A stretch of DNA of 64,000 nt from positions 62,001 to 126,000 of the forward strand of contig DXFM01000003.1 of assembly GCA_019114465.1 (NCBI GenBank), written 5' to 3'. Position 1 is the first letter of the stretch. Each line of letters begins with the position of its first letter. Under the pieces are notes generated by a model that was not told where the DNA came from, did no database searches, and worked only from the letters and a program-made list of their open reading frames with translations. The DNA is from Candidatus Lachnoclostridium avicola. GTDB taxonomy: Bacteria; Bacillota; Clostridia; Lachnospirales; Lachnospiraceae. Shown here in pieces: positions 8,499 through 16,665 of the stretch. The translations under genes were made by a program, and so were the position numbers.

Positions 8499-8885
8499 TT
8501 GACCATCGTGGCCATAGCGGCGGCGGGGATCGGGGCGGTGATCCTGGCCGTGGAGCTGAAGAGTGTAAAAAGTGAATACGGCGTCTATCTGGTGATGGCG
8601 GCGGGCGTGTTTATCTTTCTCTATGGGCTTGGGAAGATGCAGGTGATCCTGGATACCCTGGAGCTGATCTGGGACAGCATTCAGATTAATGAGATCTATC
8701 TGGACACCCTCTTGAAAATGATCGGCATCGCCTACGTGGCGGAGTTCGCCTCCGGAATCTGCAAGGATGCGGGATACAGCTCCGTGGGCAGCCAGATAGA
8801 AATGTTTGGAAAGCTCTCTATCCTGGCGGTGGGCATGCCGGTGTTCGGCGCCCTCATCGAGACCATGCAGTCCTTTCTGGTGTAG
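8499..8885 (+). CDS. spoIIIAD: Stage III sporulation protein AD
   Basis: A 128-aa polytopic membrane protein. TTG at 8499 is the likely start: GAGAGGAGGAAGG lies just upstream and the product then begins LTIVAIAAAGIGAVILAVELK, as in homologues of about 130 aa. An upstream ATG (8460) lacks an RBS. The conserved region GIAYVAEFASGICKDAGYSSVGSQIEMFGK is intact. Confidence 0.92.
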   Translation: MTIVAIAAAGIGAVILAVELKSVKSEYGVYLVMAAGVFIFLYGLGKMQVILDTLELIWDSIQINEIYLDTLLKMIGIAYVAEFASGICKDAGYSSVGSQIEMFGKLSILAVGMPVFGALIETMQSFLV

Positions 8886-8895
8886 GAGGCGGAAG

Positions 8896-10125
8896 ATGGG
8901 AGGCGTGTTGAAGTGGCTGGCGGGAGCGGTTCTGATCGCGGCGGTGGGATTTGCATCGCCGGCGGAGGTGCCGGCGGAGGTACGGGCAGAGATGCCGGCG
9001 GAGGTACAGGCAGAGGCACAGGCGGAAGAAGACGGGGAAGGAATGGGGGAAATGGAGGCGGAAGCGGGACTGGGAGAGTATGACCTGACGGAAGTGGAGG
9101 AATTTCTCAGAGAGAATCTGTCCTCCTCCCGGGAGTCCTTCTCCTTCTCTGATCTGCTGGCCACTCTCATGGAAGGAGATATTTCAGAGGCGGCCGGGAT
9201 GCTGGTCCGGTCGGCGGGAAGGAGTTTAAGCGCCGGGCTGCAGGAGAGCGCGGGATTTCTGGGACATGTGATGGTGCTGGGAATCGCCGGGGCTGTGTTC
9301 GGAGGAGTTTCCGGCATTTTCCGGACCGGGCAGATCTCGGAGACGGGATTTTTCGTCACCTACCTTTTGATCTTTACGTTTCTGGCGGCGGGATTTGCGG
9401 AGGGGGCAGCTCTGGCGGGGGAGGCTCTGGAGAATATTCTGGAGTTTATGCGGGCTCTGATGCCGGCATACTTTCTGGCGGCGGCATTCTCCGGGGGAGC
9501 GGTGACGGCGGCCGGCCTCTATGAGGGAATGCTTTTTCTCATCGCCGGCGTCCAGTGGCTGTTTCTGTCCATATTTCTGCCGGGGATCCAGATCTGTTTT
9601 CTGCTGATGCTGGCGGGACATATGGGAAAGGAGGACATGCTGTCCCGGCTGCGGGAGCTGGCCAAGACGGGGGTGAGCTGGGGAATTCGGACGCTTATGG
9701 GGCTGGTTCTGGGGATCAATCTCCTTCAGGGGATGGTGCTGCCCTACGCCGATGCGGTGAAAAACAGCGGCCTCACAAAGGCCATGGAGGCGATTCCTGG
9801 AATCGGAGGAGGGATCGGGGCGGCGGCGAAAATGGTGATGGGATCGGGCGTCCTGATCAAAAATACCATGGGAGCCGGGGCGGTGTTTGTGCTGGCCCTC
9901 CTCTCTCTGACGCCGGTGGTGAAGCTGGGGCTTCTGGCATTTCTCTATCAGCTGGTCTCCGCGGTTCTGGAGCCGGTGTGCGACAGGAGAATCACTTCCT
10001 GCGTCAGCGAGGTGGCGGAGGGCTACCGGCTTCTGTTAAAACTGGTAGTCTCCGCCCTGGCCCTGTTTGTGGTGGCGCTGGCCATGATCTGCGGGGCCAC
10101 GAATGTAACCTACTACGCCGGTTGA
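8896..10125 (+). CDS. spoIIIAE: Stage III sporulation protein AE
   Basis: A 409-aa polytopic membrane protein of the SpoIIIA complex. ATG 8896 follows AGGAGG and begins a signal-like sequence (MGGVLKWLAGAVLIAAVGF). Directly after it, residues about 22-50 form a low-complexity segment of repeated PAEV/RAEM/QAEA units and acidic residues that is not part of the family core. The remainder (from about residue 60, YDLTEVEEFLRENL) matches SpoIIIAE, with multiple helices and the central GIRTLMGLVLGINLLQGMV region. Slightly longer than usual (about 390-400) because of this insert. Confidence 0.93.
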   Translation: MGGVLKWLAGAVLIAAVGFASPAEVPAEVRAEMPAEVQAEAQAEEDGEGMGEMEAEAGLGEYDLTEVEEFLRENLSSSRESFSFSDLLATLMEGDISEAAGMLVRSAGRSLSAGLQESAGFLGHVMVLGIAGAVFGGVSGIFRTGQISETGFFVTYLLIFTFLAAGFAEGAALAGEALENILEFMRALMPAYFLAAAFSGGAVTAAGLYEGMLFLIAGVQWLFLSIFLPGIQICFLLMLAGHMGKEDMLSRLRELAKTGVSWGIRTLMGLVLGINLLQGMVLPYADAVKNSGLTKAMEAIPGIGGGIGAAAKMVMGSGVLIKNTMGAGAVFVLALLSLTPVVKLGLLAFLYQLVSAVLEPVCDRRITSCVSEVAEGYRLLLKLVVSALALFVVALAMICGATNVTYYAG

Positions 10126-10136
10126 GGAGGAGACAG

Positions 10137-10901
10137 ATGGAGACGATTATTCTCTGGGTGAAAAATCTGGTGTTTTATCTGGTGTTTCTCACCCTGGTGT
10201 TTCACCTTCTTCCCTCGGGAAAATATGAGAAATATGTGCGGCTGTTTGCAGGGATGGTTTTCATCCTGGTGGCCGTCCGGCCTTTCACGACCAGCCTGCG
10301 GCTGGATGAGAGGATTGCCCTCTATTTTGAAGAATTTTCCTTTCGGGATGAGGCGGCGGATTTCAGAGGGGAGTTAAATGAGATGGAGAAGAGGCGGCTG
10401 GAAGAACTCACGGGGGAGTATGAGGCTGCGGTGGCCGGCCAGGTCCGGGAGATGGCGGCGGAATCCGGCGTGGAGGCTGCCAGCGTGGAGGTGGAGATTG
10501 ACACCAACCGGGACAGCGGGGAATTTGGAAAGGTGACGGATATCCGCTTGTCAGGACAGGCCGGCGAGGGGGCTTCCTCCGGGGAAGAGACGCCCGGAAG
10601 AGATGGGACGCCGTCCGGGGAGGAAGATCCGGCAGCCGGGACAGAAGCCCCGCCATGGAAAAATCATCCTGAGGATTCGGAGAGGATCCGGCCGGTAAAA
10701 CCGGTGGAGATCGGGGGAGGAACAGAAGGCGGGGAGACAGGATCCGGCGGGGAGACAGAAGCCTGCGGGGAGGCGGAGGCCTTTGGAACGGCGGCGGCCG
10801 CCGCGGCGGAGGATCCGCTGGCCGCCGGCCTGAGGAGCCGGATCGCCGATTATTATGGATTGGAGGAGAGCCATGTGGAAATTCAACTGGAACATGAGTA
10901 A
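10137..10901 (+). CDS. spoIIIAF: Stage III sporulation protein AF
   Basis: A 254-aa membrane-anchored channel component. ATG 10137 follows GAGGAGGAG and starts two close helices (IILWVKNLVFYLVFLTLVFHLL and LFAGMVFILVAVRPF). A soluble ring-building-like domain follows (residues about 75-140: EYEAAVAGQVREMAAESGVEAASVEVEI). A long Gly/Glu/Ala-rich low-complexity stretch (about 145-235) then separates it from a final short fold (LRSRIADYYGLEESHVEIQLEHE). Typical homologues are about 200 aa, so the linker is an expansion. It overlaps spoIIIAG by 29 bp. Confidence 0.9.
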   Translation: METIILWVKNLVFYLVFLTLVFHLLPSGKYEKYVRLFAGMVFILVAVRPFTTSLRLDERIALYFEEFSFRDEAADFRGELNEMEKRRLEELTGEYEAAVAGQVREMAAESGVEAASVEVEIDTNRDSGEFGKVTDIRLSGQAGEGASSGEETPGRDGTPSGEEDPAAGTEAPPWKNHPEDSERIRPVKPVEIGGGTEGGETGSGGETEACGEAEAFGTAAAAAAEDPLAAGLRSRIADYYGLEESHVEIQLEHE

Positions 10902-11433
10902 GGAAAAATGGCTGCTGATTCTGGCAGCCGGAGTCTGCCTTATGATGCTGGCTCTCCCGGTCAAAAAAAGCGGGGAGGAGACGTCTGCCCAGACAAGCCG
11001 GGAGAGCGCCGGGGGGAACGTCCTTTCCTCCGGAAAGAGCTACGAGAAGGAGCTGGAAAAGCGGGTGGAGGAGCTTCTGGGCACGGTGGAGGGAGTGGGA
11101 GACGTGGATGTGATGATCACGCTGAAATCCACAGAGGAGAAGGTGTTCCGGATTGACCGGGATCAGTCAGAGTCCTCCACGGAGGAGACGGACAGCTCCG
11201 GCGGCAGCCGGGTGGTGAAGACGGCGGACAGCGGGGAGACCACGGTGCTCACCGGGAGCGGCAGCGGGGAGTCCCCCGTCCTGGAGAAGGAGCTGATGCC
11301 GGAGATCGAAGGGGTGGTGGTCAGCGCCCAGGGGGGAGGGGATGTGAGGATCCAGGCGGAAATTTCCGCCGCCATGGAAGCATTATTTCACGTGCCCCAG
11401 CATAAGATAAGAGTATTAAAGCGGGTGGAATAA
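10873..11433 (+). CDS. spoIIIAG: Stage III sporulation protein AG
   Basis: A 186-aa ring-forming channel protein with one N-terminal helix (KWLLILAAGVCLMMLAL). ATG 10873 follows TGGAGGAGAG. The ring-building motif region is residues about 55-90 (YEKELEKRVEELLGTVEGVGDVDVMITL), followed by a Ser/Glu-rich beta-region insert (about 95-135) and a closing region (IEGVVVSAQGGGDVRIQAEISAAMEALF). This is the normal layout for SpoIIIAG of about 180-220 aa. Confidence 0.93.
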   Translation: MWKFNWNMSKEKWLLILAAGVCLMMLALPVKKSGEETSAQTSRESAGGNVLSSGKSYEKELEKRVEELLGTVEGVGDVDVMITLKSTEEKVFRIDRDQSESSTEETDSSGGSRVVKTADSGETTVLTGSGSGESPVLEKELMPEIEGVVVSAQGGGDVRIQAEISAAMEALFHVPQHKIRVLKRVE

Positions 11434-11449
11434 AGGAGTGCATGCAGAC

Positions 11450-12217
11450 ATGAGGAATATCAGAAATCATGTGAAGAACATGAAAAACCTGAAGGTGAAG
11501 AAGATCTTCCGCAGAAATCAGATCATCATCACCACTCTGGCGGTGATGATCGCCGCGGCTGGATATTTAAATTACGCCGGAAAAGGGCAGACGGCGGCCG
11601 GCGACGAGGTGTACGAGGCGGGAATGATGGAGATTTCCGACGAGGATATCCTGGCGGAAAACCAGGCGGCGGCAGACACCACCGGAATGGAAGAGATTGC
11701 CAGCCTGGACAACGACCCGTCCGACGAGGCAGCCGGAACAGAGGTGGAGGAGGCCACCATGGCGGCTTCCGGGGAGGAGGATTACGTCCTCTCGGAGGAT
11801 ACGTCAGATGCCGGCATCGACAATCCGGGGGAGGCGGTGCTCACCAGCGGTGGAAGCGTCTCTGAGTACATAGCCGGGGTGCAGCTGAACCGGGAACAGG
11901 TGCGGGCCAGAAATAAGGAGACCTTAAACGAGATCATCAACAACCAGAATCTGAATGAGGCGGCCAAGGAGGAAGCGGTCCAGAACATGGTGAAGATGAC
12001 GGAGGCGGCGGAGAAGGAGAACGCGGCGGAGACCCTGCTCTCCGCGAAGGGATTTGCGGATCCGGTGGTGAGCATCACCGGGGAGAAGGTGGACGTGGTC
12101 ATCAACGCTTCCAGCATCACTGATCCGGAACGGGCTCAGATCGAGGACATCGTAAAGCGGAAAACGGAGGTAGGGGCGGAAAATATCGTTATCACCCTGC
12201 TGAATACGGAAGAATAA
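11450..12217 (+). CDS. spoIIIAH: Stage III sporulation protein AH
   Basis: A 255-aa protein with one helix (QIIITTLAVMIAAAGYLNYAG) and a long acidic spacer before the conserved ring-building domain (about residues 150-255: REQVRARNKETLNEIINNQNL through IVITLLN). It is the mother-cell partner of SpoIIQ in Bacillus. ATG 11450 is preferred over GTG 11438 because the AAAGGAG site overlaps the GTG; the spacing to the ATG is somewhat long. It is the last spoIIIA gene. Confidence 0.92.
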   Translation: MRNIRNHVKNMKNLKVKKIFRRNQIIITTLAVMIAAAGYLNYAGKGQTAAGDEVYEAGMMEISDEDILAENQAAADTTGMEEIASLDNDPSDEAAGTEVEEATMAASGEEDYVLSEDTSDAGIDNPGEAVLTSGGSVSEYIAGVQLNREQVRARNKETLNEIINNQNLNEAAKEEAVQNMVKMTEAAEKENAAETLLSAKGFADPVVSITGEKVDVVINASSITDPERAQIEDIVKRKTEVGAENIVITLLNTEE

Positions 12218-12243
12218 GTTTTCCGCCGGGCGGCCGGCGGTCG

Positions 12244-12272
12244 TTGTCAAATCCCGGCTGTTGTGCTAAAAT
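12244..12272 (+). promoter_or_regulatory. Sigma-A promoter for the Asp23-like gene
   Basis: TTGTCA (12244-12249) and TAAAAT (12267-12272) have the ideal 17-bp spacing, 53 bp before the start. This gives the Asp23 gene vegetative expression independent of spoIIIA. Confidence 0.8.
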
Positions 12273-12324
12273 AAGCGTTAAGAGTACCGAAAAATCTCAT
12301 GATCATATACAGGAGGGATTTGAC

Positions 12325-12711
12325 ATGGCAGATACAGAGAACAGAAGCACTCACCGGGTGTACGAGAAGGAAAAACTGGGAGAAGTCCAGATTGCGGATG
12401 AGGTGGTGGCCATCATCGCCGGCCTGGCGGCCACAGAGGTGGAAGGCGTGGATTCCATGGCGGGAAATATTACCAACGAGCTGGTTGGAAAGCTTGGCAT
12501 GAAGAATCTTTCCAAGGGCGTGAAGGTGGATGTGACGGAAGATCACGTTTCCGTGGACATTTCCCTGAACATCAAATACGGCTACAAGATTCCCGAGGTC
12601 AGCGAGAAAGTGCAGGAGCGGGTGAAGAACGCCATTGAGAACATGACCGGCCTGATGGTGCTGGACGTAAATGTAAAGATCGCCGGAGTGAACATGGACG
12701 GCGGGAAATAG
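12325..12711 (+). CDS. Asp23/Gls24 family envelope stress protein (YqhY-like)
   Basis: A 128-aa soluble protein of the Asp23/Gls24 family. Start ATG 12325 with RBS AGGAGGG. Family features: GEVQIADEVVAIIAGLAATEVEGVDSM at residues about 14-40, KGVKVDVTEDHVSVDISLNIKYGYKIPEV in the middle, and the C-terminal VLDVNVKIAGV. YqhY-type proteins sit between spoIIIA and nusB in many Firmicutes and are linked to acetyl-CoA carboxylase control in Bacillus. Here accBC and nusB are absent; a terminator and the convergent AKR gene follow. Confidence 0.9.
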   Translation: MADTENRSTHRVYEKEKLGEVQIADEVVAIIAGLAATEVEGVDSMAGNITNELVGKLGMKNLSKGVKVDVTEDHVSVDISLNIKYGYKIPEVSEKVQERVKNAIENMTGLMVLDVNVKIAGVNMDGGK

Positions 12712-12731
12712 GGGCCGGAGACGGCGAAAGG

Positions 12732-12795
12732 AAAACAGCCGGGTCCTCCCGGGCGGCAGCGAGAGAAAGCTGCCCGGGGGATCCGGCTGTTTTTG
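12732..12795. terminator. Bidirectional terminator
   Basis: Long stem AAACAGCCGG... pairing with ...CCGGCTGTTT, with an inner GGGCGGCAGC/GCTGCCC hairpin. It has T runs on the plus side (TTTTT) and A runs on the other, serving both the Asp23 gene and the convergent AKR gene. Confidence 0.88.
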
Positions 12796-12807
12796 CGCTG
12801 CCCGGTC

Positions 12808-13815
12808 TTATTTTCTCCAGTTCTTGCTGAAGGTGTTCTGCTCCGATTCATTGATGCCCCGGTGCCCGTAGACGGTACAGGCGTTCAAGGCGGTCTCCAG
12901 TTCATTAAACTCCTCATCGGTCAGCTCCACCCTGCAAGCTCCCAGATTTTCCAGAATCCTCTCCCTGTTTTTGGAGCCGGGGATGGGAACCACATTGGGG
13001 TATTTGTGCAGCATCCAGGCCAGGGAAATCTGGGCGTTTGTGGCGTTCTTCATGGCAGAAAAGCGGGACAGCACGTCCAGGATGGGCTGGTTGGCGGCGA
13101 TATTTTCCTTTGAGAGCTGAGGTACGAATTTGCGCACGTCGTCTCCCTGGAAGGACGTCTGGGCAGTCACCTTTCCCGAAAGAAAGCCGCTGGCGATGGG
13201 GGAGAAGGGAACCACGCCGATGCCGTGGGACAGGCAGTAGGGGAAGATTTCCTTCTCGCAGTCCCTCTCCATCATGGAATAGAGGTTCTGGACTGCGGAC
13301 ACGGGGGTGACCTGATGGGCCCGGTCCAGCACATCCGCGGTGACCTGGGACATACCCCAGCCGCGGATTTTTCCCTCCCGGATCAGCCGTCCCATGACCT
13401 GGGCGATCTCCTCCACGGGGATCAGCTCATTGACCCGGTGAAGGTAGTAGAGGTCGATCCAGTCTGTCCGCAGATTTTTCATGGATGCCTGAAGATGGCT
13501 GAAAATCACGTCATAGAGGGAGTCCCCTCCCCTGTATTCCTCCGGACTTAAGTGAAATTTGGTGGCCAGCACGATCTCTCCCCGGAAGGGTTCCAACGCT
13601 TTACCCACCAGCTGCTCGTTGTGGCCGGGGAAGAACATCTCCCGCCCGTAGGTTTCCGCCGTGTCAAAAAAGGTGCAGCCAAAGTCGCGGGCGGTACGAA
13701 TGGCGTCTATGCTGTAAGCCTCATCGGGAACCTGGCCGTATCCGTGGGAAAATCCCATACAGCCCATACCGATTTCCGAGACTTCCAAACTGCCGATCAA
13801 TCGTTTTTTCATCAT
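12808..13815 (-). CDS. Aldo/keto reductase
   Basis: A 335-aa NADPH-dependent AKR (TIM barrel). Start set at the ATG at 13815 because GGGAGGT lies 6 nt upstream on the minus strand. The catalytic tetrad is recognisable: Asp and Tyr in FFDTAETYG, Lys in LATKFHL, His in YYLHRV. The C-terminal cofactor segment is VVPIPGSKNRERILENLGA. Its substrate is unknown. A LysR gene lies 80 bp upstream on the same strand, so the two may form a regulator-reductase pair. Confidence 0.9.
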   Translation of the reverse strand: MMKKRLIGSLEVSEIGMGCMGFSHGYGQVPDEAYSIDAIRTARDFGCTFFDTAETYGREMFFPGHNEQLVGKALEPFRGEIVLATKFHLSPEEYRGGDSLYDVIFSHLQASMKNLRTDWIDLYYLHRVNELIPVEEIAQVMGRLIREGKIRGWGMSQVTADVLDRAHQVTPVSAVQNLYSMMERDCEKEIFPYCLSHGIGVVPFSPIASGFLSGKVTAQTSFQGDDVRKFVPQLSKENIAANQPILDVLSRFSAMKNATNAQISLAWMLHKYPNVVPIPGSKNRERILENLGACRVELTDEEFNELETALNACTVYGHRGINESEQNTFSKNWRK

Positions 13816-13895
13816 GAATTTACCTCCCAAAAGAAATCCGGTTCACTTGCTGGCTCTATTATACAAAAGGTCTGGTGACATGTCCAATACCTGTT

Positions 13896-14783
13896 TCAAG
13901 TAGTCTGTAATTCAGAAAATGAATCGCAGATTTCTCTGGCAAACCGGCTGGCAGCCTGGGAAAACACATGATCTTTTTTCCAGACCACGTAGGCGCTGTC
14001 CTCCGAGCGGCGGGGCGACAGGGGGAGAAAGCACAGTCCCCTGGCCCCGTATTCTTTCCGGTAGAGGCAGAGGGCAGCTCCCATACCCGCCTCCACCAGG
14101 GTCATCACGTTGCTGATCAGATTGTAGGTGGCGGTGATCCGGTAATCCTGGGGACGGCCCAGGATTCTGGAGAACGCTCCGTTATCCAGGATGCGCTGGG
14201 GAACGATCAGGGGACAGGAGAGGAGATCCCCGGCAGAGGCCTGAGACTGGCCGGCCAGGGGATGGTCTCCCGGAATGAGCACGCCCCAGACTTCGGAGAG
14301 CTTTGCCGGAAAATAACGGAACTTTTCCTGATTTACCGGCCCCATGAGGAAGCCAAAATCCACTAGCCCCTGTTCCACCTGGCGGGCAATGGCCGTGGAA
14401 TGGTTGCTCATGATGTGGAAGCACACGTTGGGATAGCGTCCGCTGAACTGGGATATCAGGTCCGCCAGGGGCAAAAAGGCCTCGCTCTCCATGGTTCCGA
14501 TGTAAATGTCGCCGGCAATGTATTCTTTTTCATTTAAAAGCTCTTCCCTGGTTTTGTCCACCAGGGAGAGGATTTCCTCCGCTCTGCTTTTAAAGAGCAG
14601 GCCTTCCGGGGTCAGGCGGACGTTTTTATTGCCCCGGATAAACAGGGGAAGGCCCAGCTCCTCCTCCAGCTGCATGATCTGCCGGCTCAGAGAAGGCTGG
14701 GAGATCCGCAGAATTTCGGCGGCTCTGGTAATGTTTTCTTCCCGGGCCACCGTGAGAAAGTATGTGAGAACTCTGGTATCCAT
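13896..14783 (-). CDS. LysR family transcriptional regulator
   Basis: A 295-aa LTTR of normal length. The N-terminal winged helix-turn-helix is at residues 1-60 (YFLTVAREENITRAAEILRISQPSLSRQIMQLE), followed by a linker helix and an effector domain (GDIYIGTMESEAFLPLADLI; LVEAGMGAALCLY). RBS AAGGAGGTG. It is followed by the AKR gene on the same strand and divergent from the serpin gene, so either could be its target. Members autoregulate from the divergent intergenic space. Confidence 0.93.
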   Translation of the reverse strand: MDTRVLTYFLTVAREENITRAAEILRISQPSLSRQIMQLEEELGLPLFIRGNKNVRLTPEGLLFKSRAEEILSLVDKTREELLNEKEYIAGDIYIGTMESEAFLPLADLISQFSGRYPNVCFHIMSNHSTAIARQVEQGLVDFGFLMGPVNQEKFRYFPAKLSEVWGVLIPGDHPLAGQSQASAGDLLSCPLIVPQRILDNGAFSRILGRPQDYRITATYNLISNVMTLVEAGMGAALCLYRKEYGARGLCFLPLSPRRSEDSAYVVWKKDHVFSQAASRFAREICDSFSELQTT

Positions 14784-14898
14784 AAAGCACCTCCTTCTCC
14801 CATTATATCGGCTTCCTCCCGGAGGAACAACGGAGAAGGGGAATTTCTTAAGGAAATATGGAGAAAGCCTTACGATTTGTCTTTCTTTCCCGGAACCC

Positions 14899-14928
14899 TT
14901 GAACTGACATCCGGGGGGCGGCTATAAT
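14899..14928 (+). promoter_or_regulatory. Promoter of the serpin gene
   Basis: TTGAAC (14899-14904) and TATAAT (14923-14928) are 18 bp apart. The lysR-serpin divergent space (14784-14992) holds no gene. Confidence 0.75.
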
Positions 14929-14992
14929 GGGGGCAGGAACGAGGGTGGGACGGTCCGGAAGGGGCGTCCGCCGGAGAAAGGAGAGGAGAAGA

Positions 14993-16477
14993 GTGAGGAA
15001 ACAAAACCGTTGGAAATGGGTGGGAGCTGCCGCGGCTGTGGGACTGGCCCTGACGGCCTGCACGTCTTCCGCTTCCGGTACAGGAGGCGGGGAGCCGGCT
15101 TCCGGCGCGGAGTCATCCCAGGGAGGAGACCAGATGGGAGAAGACCAGACCGGAGGAGATCAGGCTGGCGGGAACCAGGCTGGAGCAGGACAAACTGGAG
15201 GAGAATCATTGGATAACGGGGAGGAGGCAGTGCCGGAGACTGCTGCCGGAAGCAGGGAGGAGCAGCTCCAGTGGTATGGCGAAAAGCTGGAGGAGAGCCA
15301 GGTTTCCGAGGATTTCCTGGACAGTCTGGATCAGTTTTCCTACCGAACAGCTTCCGCCCTGCTTGCAGAACCGGGAGGAGGGGAAAATGAAAATTACAGT
15401 CCCCTGAGCCTTTACTATGCTCTGGGCATGGCGGCTATGGGGGCGGACGGGGAAACCCTGACGGAGATGGAGGAGCTTCTCGGAGTAGAAAGTCCGGAGG
15501 AGCTGGCGGAGGGGTGCCGGACGCTCTATGAAAACCTTTTCTACACCCAGAAGCGCCAGGACGTCCTCATGGAAACGGAGGGGGAAGAGCCGGAAGAAAA
15601 GCAGCCCAGCGTATCCCTGGCCAATTCTCTCTGGGCAGATGAGAGCCTTTCCATGAAGGAAGATTACCGGTCCCTGCTGGGAGAGGATTTTTACGCGTCC
15701 TCCTTCTCTGTGGATTTTAAACAGGATGAAACCTGGGGACAGATGGAAAACTGGATCGCGGAGCACACCGGCGGCGTGCTCCAGCCGCAGCTTCCCCGGG
15801 ACAAGGCCACGCTGCTGGCCCTGATTAACACTCTTTACTATTACGGGGCCTGGGAGAAAGAATTTCCCGCGGAGCAGACGGCGGAGGACGTTTTCCACCG
15901 GGCGGACGGGACCGAAAGCCAGGGAGATTTCATGCACGTTTCACTGTCGGATTCCAGATATGAGGAAGGGGACGGCTGGAAGGCGGCCTCTCTGGGCCTC
16001 CGGGGAGACGGACGGGGAGATGAGATGGTGTTTGTCCTGCCTGACGAGGGAGTGAGTGTGGAAGATCTGCTGTCCTCCCCGGAGAAGCTGGGGCAGGCCC
16101 TGGACCTGGGGGAGGAATACCGGCCCGTGGACTGGACCGTTCCCCGCTTTGCCTTTGGCAGCAGCATCGACGGAAATCATCTGCTGGAATCCCTGGGAGT
16201 GACCAGAATGTTTACTGATCTGGCGGAATTTCCCGGAATTTCCGACCGCCGTCTGCAGGTGTCGAAGGTGATTCAGGAGACCCATATCGGCCTGGATGAA
16301 AAGGGCGTGGAGGGCGCGGCCTACACCGCGCTGATGATGATGGAGACGGCTGCTCCCATGAATCCGGAAACGCCGGTGGAAATGCGGCTGGACCGTCCCT
16401 TTGTCTACGGCATCCGGTCAGGCACAGGGGGCTGGCTGTTCCTGGGAGTAGTCCGGGATCCGTTCGCAGCAGAATAG
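14993..16477 (+). CDS. Serpin-family protease inhibitor lipoprotein
   Basis: A 494-aa exported serpin. GTG 14993 with AGGAGAGG upstream begins a lipoprotein signal (KQNRWKWVGAAAAVGLALTAC; lipobox LTAC), then a Gly/Gln/Glu-rich linker with repeated GGDQ/GEDQ units (about residues 30-70). The serpin fold occupies about 105-494: SPLSLYYALGMAAMGADGETLTEMEELLG, SLANSLWAD, LINTLYYYGAWEKEF and the C-terminal RPFVYGIRSGTGGWLFLGVV. The reactive-loop hinge (EKGVEGAAYTA) keeps small residues, so the inhibitory conformational change is plausible. Counting from the hinge puts P1 near METAAP. It probably blocks host or bacterial serine proteases at the cell surface. Confidence 0.92.
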   Translation: MRKQNRWKWVGAAAAVGLALTACTSSASGTGGGEPASGAESSQGGDQMGEDQTGGDQAGGNQAGAGQTGGESLDNGEEAVPETAAGSREEQLQWYGEKLEESQVSEDFLDSLDQFSYRTASALLAEPGGGENENYSPLSLYYALGMAAMGADGETLTEMEELLGVESPEELAEGCRTLYENLFYTQKRQDVLMETEGEEPEEKQPSVSLANSLWADESLSMKEDYRSLLGEDFYASSFSVDFKQDETWGQMENWIAEHTGGVLQPQLPRDKATLLALINTLYYYGAWEKEFPAEQTAEDVFHRADGTESQGDFMHVSLSDSRYEEGDGWKAASLGLRGDGRGDEMVFVLPDEGVSVEDLLSSPEKLGQALDLGEEYRPVDWTVPRFAFGSSIDGNHLLESLGVTRMFTDLAEFPGISDRRLQVSKVIQETHIGLDEKGVEGAAYTALMMMETAAPMNPETPVEMRLDRPFVYGIRSGTGGWLFLGVVRDPFAAE

Positions 16478-16491
16478 GGGGAAATATGGTA

Positions 16492-16518
16492 TTAGCACTC
16501 ATTTTAAATGAGTGCTAA
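16492..16518 (+). promoter_or_regulatory. CIRCE operator (HrcA-binding inverted repeat)
   Basis: An exact match to the consensus: TTAGCACTC, 9 nt, GAGTGCTAA. It ends 7 bp before the -35 box of htpG. HrcA represses through CIRCE and is titrated off on heat shock. Confidence 0.95.
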
Positions 16519-16525
16519 TTTTTCG

Positions 16526-16554
16526 TTGACATTTGTATACAATGGTATTATAAT
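16526..16554 (+). promoter_or_regulatory. Strong sigma-A promoter of htpG with a palindromic -10 region
   Basis: TTGACA (16526-16531), 17 bp, TATAAT (16549-16554): consensus at both hexamers. The -10 lies inside a perfect 16-bp palindrome (16543-16558). The leader to the htpG start is about 105 nt. Confidence 0.93.
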
Positions 16555-16665
16555 ACCAGTTGTGATAGTAAAACTAGAACAGCAGCCAGGCTGCTGTCCG
16601 GATAAAGCGGGCGCGCAGGAGATTTTCCCGGCGTCTGTAAATATGAAAATGAGGAGTGATTTCAA

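Noticed and set aside
8806-8895. Longer start for spoIIIAE
   Set aside because: It lies within spoIIIAD and lacks an RBS; ATG 8896 has AGGAGG and a signal-like sequence.
9555-10136. Upstream open frame joined to spoIIIAF
   Set aside because: It is the out-of-frame shadow of spoIIIAE; spoIIIAF has a proper RBS and family N-terminus at 10137.
15206-15937. Long minus-strand open frame opposite the serpin gene
   Set aside because: It is a shadow of the serpin coding strand; the serpin has the recognisable fold, lipobox, promoter and RBS.
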